From Pseudomonas sp. MH9.2 (GTDB lineage: Bacteria > Pseudomonadota > Gammaproteobacteria > Pseudomonadales > Pseudomonadaceae), in NCBI RefSeq assembly GCF_034353875.1, contig NZ_CP133784.1, positions 372,001-436,000 on the forward strand: 64,000 nucleotides of DNA, read 5' to 3'. Below are positions 57,787 to 64,000 of this stretch, piece by piece. Below the pieces are notes generated by a model that ran no database searches, was not told the DNA's origin, and worked only from the letters and a program-made list of their open reading frames with translations. Made by a program: the position numbers and the translations under genes. The first letter of the stretch is position 1. Every line of letters begins with the position of its first letter.

Positions 57787-59349
57787 TCAATGCGGAGGAA
57801 TGGAGTACAGGCGTACTTCAGTGTCTCCGACTTTCAACTCTGTCACCTTCGTCCAGTCGCTAGGTATGGAAGAAAAATCATCCGGTGGCTCGCTGTTGCT
57901 GATCAACCACACACGTGTCGAGTCGCCGGGTAACGTTTCAAGACTGTCCAGGTAAATTTTATCGGAATCCTGATCGACCAGCGTACCGAACCCGTAGCTG
58001 TTTGGTCGCCCCGAAGTACCATTGGCTAGTTTCGGTGTGTAGAGCAGTGGCTCAGACCCCGTCTTGTTGTAGTAGACATAACTGAAATACCAGAATAAAT
58101 CGCTGACAACGATGCGGTCATTGGCAGCATAGTGCTCATTTACATAGCTAACCAGCTTGTCGAACTGTTCATCATCCACTTGGTAGTCGTTACTCAACCC
58201 GACCAGTTCTACCCCCAAGATACCCATGAGCATAGCGATTGCTACGTAACGGAAATGACGCTCAATTTGATCGATGGCGATTGCCAGAATCATGGGTAAA
58301 CCCAGGGCAGAGAACATCAGATAACGCTCGACCAACAGTGGTGTTATCCACGAGATCAGAAACACAACCACCAAAGGTAGAAAGGTATAGGTCACCAATA
58401 AAACATGAAATTTATAGGGGCCTCGATCACGCAGGGCAACAGCACCGGCGACCAACGCCACCGCGAGTGGAAGTGAAAAATAGAGGGGCCATTTCAGGCT
58501 TAAACCATCCGTAAGGATCAAATACTGCCAGATAGTTGAGGGCAGAGAATAACGTGTAACCGGCAGTATCCAGCCGACGTCGCCACCCACCTTGAGTTGT
58601 TCAAGGTGCTGCAACTGGTCAATCAGGCCAGGAATCCAGGGGGCATATAGCAAGGCAATGAGACCGTTGGCGATCCACCATGCAGGGCGAGTGATGAGGC
58701 GGGGCTTTTCACCGCGCATAAAAAACAGGTAGGCCCAGTGTGAAAGTACACAAAGGCCCGTGAAGTAATGGGTGTAAAAACTGGCTGCCATTAACAGAGA
58801 ATAAATGACGAGGTATCGATGACGGTCTGGATTTTTCACCCAATAGACGAGTGCTATGGTTGCGCCCATCAGCCAGAACCCCATGAGGGAGTACATCCGG
58901 ACTTCCTGGCTATAACGCACTGCAATGGGCAGTAAGGCTAATAAAACGCCGGCCAGGATCGCCGCTCGCCGTGTTGCGATCAATTGAACCAGCCAGACAC
59001 CAAGGGCTACCGTCAGAATGCCCGGTACGACGCTCATGGACCTGACCGAGAAGATACCGTTCCCGAATACCTCTATCCATAGGTGCAGGAGGAAGTAATA
59101 AAGAGGTGGATGTACATCGTGAGCGCTGTGAAACCAGATCAGCGCTGGTGAGTACTGGCTCATGAGCAAACTGGAGCCTTCATCGCACCAGATGGCTGAT
59201 GCGGTTGAACCATAGACGCGCACCAGCGCCGCCAGTATCAGAATAGGTAACAACCAAAGCTCGCGAGCCCAGAAGGCAGTGCGTTCAATTTTCTGTGCAG
59301 CGCCAGGGTCGAGAACCCTGTCTATAAAATGATTTTTTTGAAATTTCAT
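57787..59349 (-). CDS. Glycosyltransferase family 39 (ArnT/PMT-like) membrane protein
   Basis: A 520-residue GT-C glycosyltransferase with about 11 hydrophobic segments. IWCDEGSSLLMSQYSP near residue 50 carries the Asp-Glu catalytic motif of the first periplasmic loop, and HDVHPPLYYFLLHLW near 75 the second conserved loop. It should move a sugar from a polyprenyl-phosphate carrier to lipid, protein or glycan in the periplasm; the target is unknown. The C-terminal periplasmic part is soluble. ATG 59349 was preferred to 59370. Confidence 0.85.
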   Translation of the reverse strand: MKFQKNHFIDRVLDPGAAQKIERTAFWARELWLLPILILAALVRVYGSTASAIWCDEGSSLLMSQYSPALIWFHSAHDVHPPLYYFLLHLWIEVFGNGIFSVRSMSVVPGILTVALGVWLVQLIATRRAAILAGVLLALLPIAVRYSQEVRMYSLMGFWLMGATIALVYWVKNPDRHRYLVIYSLLMAASFYTHYFTGLCVLSHWAYLFFMRGEKPRLITRPAWWIANGLIALLYAPWIPGLIDQLQHLEQLKVGGDVGWILPVTRYSLPSTIWQYLILTDGLSLKWPLYFSLPLAVALVAGAVALRDRGPYKFHVLLVTYTFLPLVVVFLISWITPLLVERYLMFSALGLPMILAIAIDQIERHFRYVAIAMLMGILGVELVGLSNDYQVDDEQFDKLVSYVNEHYAANDRIVVSDLFWYFSYVYYNKTGSEPLLYTPKLANGTSGRPNSYGFGTLVDQDSDKIYLDSLETLPGDSTRVWLISNSEPPDDFSSIPSDWTKVTELKVGDTEVRLYSIPPH

Positions 59350-59670
59350 ACTTTCTCCCGCGCCATGCAACCCCTGGCACGAAGCAATTTTCGATTGTTG
59401 GCGATCGTACGTGGATGCCGACCATTTCAGGAAAGTTCCCGACTATCTGAGTGATGGGAGGAGGGTAAGCACTAACCTTGATCTCGAACTTTTTTTTGAT
59501 TCAGGATATCGACGTGGCTGACAGCCATATCGCTCGTATAAGCTTTGCGCGTAATGTATCCAATCACGTCATGTTTTTACATCGGTGTCTCGTTAAAGAA
59601 GACGGCCACCACCACTACGCATCGGGCGACTCGTGAAAGTCCGGTACTTGTTGATTGACATGAGGCAACC
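59350..59670. other. Intergenic region between divergent GT39 and DUF2817 genes
   Basis: About 320 bases with no supported gene. An eight-base T-run occurs near 59490 and otherwise I see no clear hairpin or operator. Confidence 0.3.
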
Positions 59671-60792
59671 ATGAGCACAGGTTTTCCATCGGCCCCCAGT
59701 TTCGTCAGCCAACGTGAACAGTTTCTGGCTGCGGCCAAGGCGGCGGGTGCAAGCCTGACCGAATACCGCCATCCATTGACCGGGCCCTCCGGCGAACCGC
59801 TGAGTACCGACGTTGCCGTGCTTGGAGATCCATATGCGAAACGGCTGCTGATTGCGCTCTGCGGCACGCACGGTATTGAAGGTTTCTATGGCTCGGACTG
59901 CCAGATCAAATGGCTGCAAGCGCTCACCGATAGAACCTTGCCCGACGATGTGGCAGTAGTGATGATCCACTTGATCAATCCCTGGGGCACGGCCTGGATG
60001 CGCCGTGTCAACGAAGACAATATCGACCTCAACCGCAACTATCTGAATTTCACACAAGCGCTGCCGGATAATCAACGGTACGAGGCGCTGCACGAGATCT
60101 ATACCTGCACCCAACTGCAGGGGCCGAAGCGGGAGAGGGCCGACGCCCTGCTCAACGAGCGAATTAGTGAAGAGGGCTGGTCAGCGGTAATGTCGATTGT
60201 CGAGGCCGGCCAGTACGTACATCACGACGGTCTTTTCTATGGCGGCAAGGCACCTGGCTGGTCGAACAAAACCCTGCACAAGATCATACAAGAGCACTTC
60301 ACTCACGCCCAAGTTGCCATGTGCTTTGACCTGCATACCGGCGCTGGAGACTACGGCCATCCCATGCTGATGACGATTGCTCAGTCTTCCTACCCGGCGC
60401 TGCACGATGCCCAGGCGGTATACGGCCCATGGCTGTATACCCTGCTCACTGGAGCTGAAAGCAAAAGTGATACAGGGGTGGCAGCCACAGCAACCGGTTA
60501 CACCTCGCAGGCCATGATTGATGCATTGCCGCAGGTGCACTTAATGCCGTTCGTTATCGAATGTGGCACTTATCCGGGAGAGCAGGTCCACACTGTTTTG
60601 CGTAACGATCAGTGGTTGCACCTGCACGGAGACCTCACTGATCAGGTCGCCAGGAAAATCAAGCTGGAGTTGCTCGAGCAGTTCTACCCCGCTGACAGTG
60701 ACTGGCAAGAGGTTGTCTGGCTACGCACCCGACAAATCTGGGAACGGGCATTGGCGGTACTGCCACGGATACAAGCTCCAACTCATCAGTAA
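59671..60792 (+). CDS. DUF2817/M14-like metallocarboxypeptidase family protein
   Basis: A 373-residue protein with the succinylglutamate desuccinylase/M14-like zinc core. CGTHGIEGFYGS near residue 69 gives the His-x-x-Glu zinc ligands, IDLNRNYLN near 116 the substrate-binding Asn-Arg, CFDLHTGAGDYG near 218 the third zinc His, and the late FVIECGTYPG near 298 the catalytic Glu. It may cleave an acyl-amino acid or peptide. No signal peptide is present. Its ATG follows TGAGG. Confidence 0.88.
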   Translation: MSTGFPSAPSFVSQREQFLAAAKAAGASLTEYRHPLTGPSGEPLSTDVAVLGDPYAKRLLIALCGTHGIEGFYGSDCQIKWLQALTDRTLPDDVAVVMIHLINPWGTAWMRRVNEDNIDLNRNYLNFTQALPDNQRYEALHEIYTCTQLQGPKRERADALLNERISEEGWSAVMSIVEAGQYVHHDGLFYGGKAPGWSNKTLHKIIQEHFTHAQVAMCFDLHTGAGDYGHPMLMTIAQSSYPALHDAQAVYGPWLYTLLTGAESKSDTGVAATATGYTSQAMIDALPQVHLMPFVIECGTYPGEQVHTVLRNDQWLHLHGDLTDQVARKIKLELLEQFYPADSDWQEVVWLRTRQIWERALAVLPRIQAPTHQ

Positions 60793-61104
60793 CCGCTCGG
60801 CCTATCGCGGCCGCAACGGCCCATCCCTGGGGCTGCGAAATAAGATAAATGCCTTATGGGGAAACGACAGCGAGGACGTTTGGCCTCACTGCATTGAGTT
60901 TCGTCAATAAAAGGCGCAACGCCACAAGAGAAAGTGTCTGGATCAAGCGTCCGGAGGCTGCTGAATATGATTTCAGCGATGGGTGTGCTTCGCGTTGCAG
61001 ACTTAAACGGCGCAATTTCCGACGGAGCTTGTAAATGGCCAGCATCTGGCTAGGCTTCAGCCAGGGTTATGTCACTTGACAGCCTCTTTCCAGAGGGAAT
61101 TGAA
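60793..61104. other. Intergenic region ahead of the haem-porin gene
   Basis: About 310 bases without a supported gene. A 61-codon frame at 60849-61034 is basic and Arg-rich with no family features. I see no strong hairpin. Confidence 0.3.
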
Positions 61105-62523
61105 ATGTATCTGAAGGACGGCGAAGCAGGCGGGAAGAAGGCGGTGGTATGGTCGTTTTTTTTCGGGTCACCGTTTTTTTTCAGACACCTTAGACGACCG
61201 GGAACCCTGTTAGGGGCACTATTGTTGTTGGTGCTCTGTCAGTCGGCCCAGGCCCTGCCTTCCTTTGCACGCCAAACAGGGCAAAGCTGCGTTGCCTGCC
61301 ATGCGGGAGGGCAATTTCCTGAACTGACACCTTATGGGCGCCTGTTCAAGCTGACGGGTTACACCAACGGCGTACAAACCAACCCCTTGGCCGCCATGAT
61401 CGTCGGCGACTTCACTTCAACGCGCAACAACAGCGACGGTGCGGGCAGCTCGATTTCCGCCAAAGACAAACAATTCATCATTGATTACGGAAGTGTGTTC
61501 CTGGGCGGAAAGATCACTGACGTCATTGGCGGCTTTGCCCAATTCACTTACAGCTCATATGACCATCAGGATGCCTCGGGTAATTGGGTAAGTCACCTAG
61601 GCTCGGACAACTTTGACCTGCGTTATGCGGACCGCCAAGTGGACGCCTCACGTGATGTCATCTGGGGTGTCACATTGAATAACAACCCCACAGTTCAGGA
61701 TGTCTGGAACAGCACGCCTGCCTGGGGCTATCCGTATGTCAGTTCAGCCTTGGGCGCCTTTGGCGGGGTCCCGGCCTCGACGCTGATTGAAGGGGGGTTG
61801 GCTCAACAGGTGGCGGGTATCGGTGCCTATGTTTATTTGAACAAGTCGTTGTATCTGGAGCTGACCTCCTACCAGACAGCCAAAAATACGTGGGCCTTTC
61901 TAAGTTTGGGTAACAAGAAGGGCGACACCTACCATCCGTTGACGTACATGGATGGCTCAAGCCCTTATGCGAGGCTGGCCTATACCTACGAGTGGGGGCC
62001 CCAAAACGTGATGGTGGGCGCCTTTGCAATGAATGCCAAAATTCTTCCCATGGATGACTCCAATAATCCGATCTACGGCCAGGGCAGCACCGAATACCGG
62101 GATGTAGGCTTTGATGCCCAGTACCAGTACCTCCTTGATCCCCACGCTTTTACTGCACAGATACGGTATGTAAAGGAAGAAATAAGAGATGACACCCAGA
62201 CGCTCTACGATGGACCGGCTTCCCTTCGATCATTCAAGTTGAAGGGCAGTTATGTGTACCGTGCCAAATATGGTGCGAGCCTGTCTTATAGCAATGTCAA
62301 TGGCAGTTCGGATGCGACGGCGTACCCGAACAGTGCCAATTTTTCACCCGATACACAGATGTGGACGCCCGAGGTTTTCTGGTTACCGATGCAGAACCTG
62401 AGGGTCGGACTTCAATATAACTATTTCACCCGTTATTTGGGCGCAACGAATAACTATGACGGCAATGGTCGTGATGCCAGCGAAAACAACACCACTTATC
62501 TTTATATGTGGTACGCACTTTGA
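61105..62523 (+). CDS. Outer-membrane beta-barrel protein with N-terminal c-type haem site
   Basis: A 472-residue secreted protein with a long basic N-region and Sec signal (VLCQSAQALPS near residue 47), then a single haem c site QSCVACHAGGQF near 60. The rest is beta-strand rich (YGSVFLGGKIT, FAQFTYSSYD, LRVGLQYNYFTRYLG) and ends in YMWYAL, as in outer-membrane porins. It could pass electrons across or near the outer membrane. I chose ATG 61105 with AGAGGGA upstream; the frame opens at 61069. The dihaem cytochrome gene follows after 40 bases, and they likely form one operon. Confidence 0.82.
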   Translation: MYLKDGEAGGKKAVVWSFFFGSPFFFRHLRRPGTLLGALLLLVLCQSAQALPSFARQTGQSCVACHAGGQFPELTPYGRLFKLTGYTNGVQTNPLAAMIVGDFTSTRNNSDGAGSSISAKDKQFIIDYGSVFLGGKITDVIGGFAQFTYSSYDHQDASGNWVSHLGSDNFDLRYADRQVDASRDVIWGVTLNNNPTVQDVWNSTPAWGYPYVSSALGAFGGVPASTLIEGGLAQQVAGIGAYVYLNKSLYLELTSYQTAKNTWAFLSLGNKKGDTYHPLTYMDGSSPYARLAYTYEWGPQNVMVGAFAMNAKILPMDDSNNPIYGQGSTEYRDVGFDAQYQYLLDPHAFTAQIRYVKEEIRDDTQTLYDGPASLRSFKLKGSYVYRAKYGASLSYSNVNGSSDATAYPNSANFSPDTQMWTPEVFWLPMQNLRVGLQYNYFTRYLGATNNYDGNGRDASENNTTYLYMWYAL

Positions 62524-62563
62524 TCTGTTGGGCGCAGGGGCGTAGACCATGGAGGCAACGGGC

Positions 62564-63208
62564 ATGAAGGGTACTTTCAAACGACCACTTTCTTTTCTTG
62601 CCCTCTGCGTGATTACGCTCACGGGCTGCACAGGTACGAACGGGGAGACAGCGCAACAAACGTCGCCCATGTCCGGCATCGCCATGGCGGACAAGGTGTG
62701 CTCCATGTGCCATGGGCTGACGGGGGAATCCATCTCGCCGATGTTTCCCAAGTTGGCCGGTCAGCAAAAGGAGTACCTGAAGTTGCAGCTGACTGACTTC
62801 AAGGGCCATGCACGCAGCGATGAAACCGGGACTCAGTACATGTGGGGATTTACCCATTTGACAGAGACTCAGATCAGCGAACTGGCAGACTATTTTTCAA
62901 GTCAGAGTCCTATGAAGGCTGATGCTGATACGGCTGATGCACGCGGCGAATTAATCTTTCGCAAGGGCTTGCCTGAGTCTGGCGTCGCTCAGTGCAGTTC
63001 CTGCCACGGTGCTGACGGGCAGGGCAATGGTCAGTTTCCGCGCCTGGCGGGTCAGCACGCCTACTATATGATTCGCCAGATCAAGGTTTTCCAACAGACC
63101 GACCAGCGCCCCCGTGGCGCCCTGATGAAGCAGGTCACGCACTCACTGTCTGATGCAGATGCTGAATCTGTCGCTCATTACATTGCAACACTCGGGGCAA
63201 AAAAATAA
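62564..63208 (+). CDS. Dihaem cytochrome c4-like lipoprotein
   Basis: A 214-residue two-domain class I cytochrome c. A lipobox LTGC near residue 22 suggests a membrane anchor. Haem sites are VCSMCHG near 47 and QCSSCHG near 145, and PKLAGQ near 62 and PRLAGQ near 160 precede the axial Met region (MWGFTHLT, RGALMKQVTHSLSD). It would carry electrons in the periplasm, probably to the haem-barrel protein encoded upstream. ATG 62564 has GGAGG 9 bases before it; 62549 is the alternative. Confidence 0.88.
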   Translation: MKGTFKRPLSFLALCVITLTGCTGTNGETAQQTSPMSGIAMADKVCSMCHGLTGESISPMFPKLAGQQKEYLKLQLTDFKGHARSDETGTQYMWGFTHLTETQISELADYFSSQSPMKADADTADARGELIFRKGLPESGVAQCSSCHGADGQGNGQFPRLAGQHAYYMIRQIKVFQQTDQRPRGALMKQVTHSLSDADAESVAHYIATLGAKK

Positions 63209-63380
63209 CGGCCTTTGCGGCACCTGTGATGATGTGCCGGTGCTGGTTACTCTGGTCGGTATTGCACTCTGGTTGAGACGCCGCTGGTTCGATGATTCAA
63301 ACAACGATGCAGTTGCTCAGGACAACGAACCACAAGCCACGCAGTGGGGCAAAGTTTCTCGACAAGCCATGACAGATATA

Positions 63381-63432
63381 AAGCCTGCCCACTCAACGGC
63401 TCAGCATGCTGAGTCGTTGAGTGGGCAGGCTT
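63381..63432. repeat. 52-bp near-perfect palindrome, probable bidirectional terminator
   Basis: Two 26-base arms meet without a spacer: AAGCCTGCCCACTCAACG-G-CTCAGCA and its complement, with a single mismatch that is a G-U pair in RNA. It lies between the convergent cytochrome and LysR genes. TTTAT follows on the minus strand, so it suits a terminator for the LysR gene, and it also ends the plus-strand operon. Confidence 0.8.
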
Positions 63433-63456
63433 GTAAATCACCTCTAAGGTTTTTAA

Positions 63457-64000
63457 TCAATCGACTGCCAGTCGTGCCGTCAGACTGTCGATAAAAATCA
63501 TCTCGGCGCGACTCATTTTCTGGTCTCGATTCCATAACAGGTGGATATCTACATCTGCGATGCCGTCGTGAGGCGGCAAACGCCACAGCAGACCGTTCTT
63601 CTCATCGTCAGCGACAACATGGACCGGCAGGCAGCCAAGGCCGAAGCCGGCGATCACAAGACGTCGCACTTCTTCCAGGCTTGGCGATGATGCAACGATG
63701 CGTCCGCTGAAACCTTGCTGGTCGCGAAAGATGGTCAGCGGCGAAAGCATCCCGCCAATCTGGTCGCTCGTGAAACTGACAAAATTTTCCGATTGCAGGT
63801 CGCCTTCTGCCAAACCTGCACGGCCAAACAGGGCGTGGTGTCGACCACAAAAAAACGCATAGCGCTGGCGCAGGAACAAATGTTGTTCGAGGCGAGGCTG
63901 CGGCCGGCGATTGAGACTCAAGCCCAGAGTTGCGGTTTTCTCCAGCAGCGCGCTGACGATGTCGGAGCTGCGCATGACTTCTATGTCTAGATCTACCCTC
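63457..64000 (-). CDS. LysR-family regulator, C-terminal part (cut by the window end)
   Basis: The 3' 181 codons of a LysR-type regulator; the frame stays open to base 64000, so the HTH and start lie outside. The visible part is the effector-binding domain: DLDIEVMRSSD at the window edge, LSPLTIFRDQQGFSG near the middle, VRRLVIAGFGLGCLPVHVV typical of the RD-I/II hinge, and the closing MIFIDSLTARLAVD. An ATG at 63975 falls inside the domain and is not the start. Target unknown. Confidence 0.88.
   Translation of the reverse strand, partial: RVDLDIEVMRSSDIVSALLEKTATLGLSLNRRPQPRLEQHLFLRQRYAFFCGRHHALFGRAGLAEGDLQSENFVSFTSDQIGGMLSPLTIFRDQQGFSGRIVASSPSLEEVRRLVIAGFGLGCLPVHVVADDEKNGLLWRLPPHDGIADVDIHLLWNRDQKMSRAEMIFIDSLTARLAVD

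Noticed and set aside
60849..61034. 61-codon Arg-rich frame ahead of the haem-barrel gene
   Set aside because: No ribosome site and no homology-like features; probably chance.
63153..63494. 113-codon plus-strand frame past the dihaem cytochrome
   Set aside because: It overlaps the cytochrome gene, runs through the 52-bp palindrome and has no features; the palindrome explains the sequence better.

Overview
The window looks like a chromosomal stretch of a Pseudomonas species, most likely of the P. fluorescens group. The indications are the gene families (benABCD-catA, an OprD-type porin, modABC, GntP-linked tetronate catabolism, PPK2 kinases, a Xre/RES toxin-antitoxin pair), the moderately GC-rich codon use and the tRNA-Cys/tRNA-Leu pair. 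Species assignment is inference. I saw no rRNA, CRISPR array, insertion sequence or prophage. The one integrase-like gene stands alone.

Layout. 0.2-7.2 kb: an MDR oxidoreductase; a compact unit made of a 44-codon peptide gene overlapping a PP-loop ATPase gene, followed by a MocR-type regulator; then an XPD/DinG-like helicase with an N-terminal nuclease-like domain. 7.3-10.5 kb: phosphoglucomutase, then a RES toxin and Xre antitoxin with visible operator repeats. 10.7-17.4 kb: an accessory-looking block with a DedA-PAP2-LssY fusion, a SulP transporter, a lysine-rich micro-protein and a papain-like protease fused to an alpha/beta-hydrolase. 17.5-23.9 kb: a complete L-threonate/D-erythronate operon (ltnD, otnK, otnC, gntP transporter, otnI) with a convergent DeoR-type regulator and a candidate operator. 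24.1-29.5 kb: a polysaccharide deacetylase lipoprotein, two tRNAs with terminators, a cupin, a Xre regulator, and molybdate uptake modABC behind a near-perfect ModE box.

29.5-43.5 kb: nitronate monooxygenase, an Ada protein whose N-terminal zinc site is degenerate, copCD, cytochrome b561, a small NADP-binding protein, a lone tyrosine recombinase, an OprD porin, a cysteine hydrolase divergent from a GlxA-type AraC regulator, an ABC exporter and a DUF3833 lipoprotein. 43.6-48.4 kb: benABCD-catA, which converts benzoate to cis,cis-muconate. It lies behind a tandem BenR/XylS-type operator whose geometry matches the Pm promoter. No benR, transporter or catBC is present in the window.

48.6-64 kb: Dyp peroxidase, two different PPK2 polyphosphate kinases, a Na+/H+-type antiporter, a second SulP transporter with a VIT-like membrane protein, an Old Yellow Enzyme divergent from an ArsR-family regulator around two dyads, a GT39 glycosyltransferase, an M14-like DUF2817 protein, a haem-binding beta-barrel protein paired with a dihaem cytochrome c lipoprotein, a 52-bp near-perfect palindrome, and the 3' part of a LysR regulator cut by the window end.

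The best candidates for undescribed biology are the peptide/PP-loop/MocR unit (1.67-4.80 kb), the lysine-rich peptide with the protease-hydrolase fusion (15.2-17.4 kb), and the haem-porin/dihaem-lipoprotein pair (61.1-63.2 kb).
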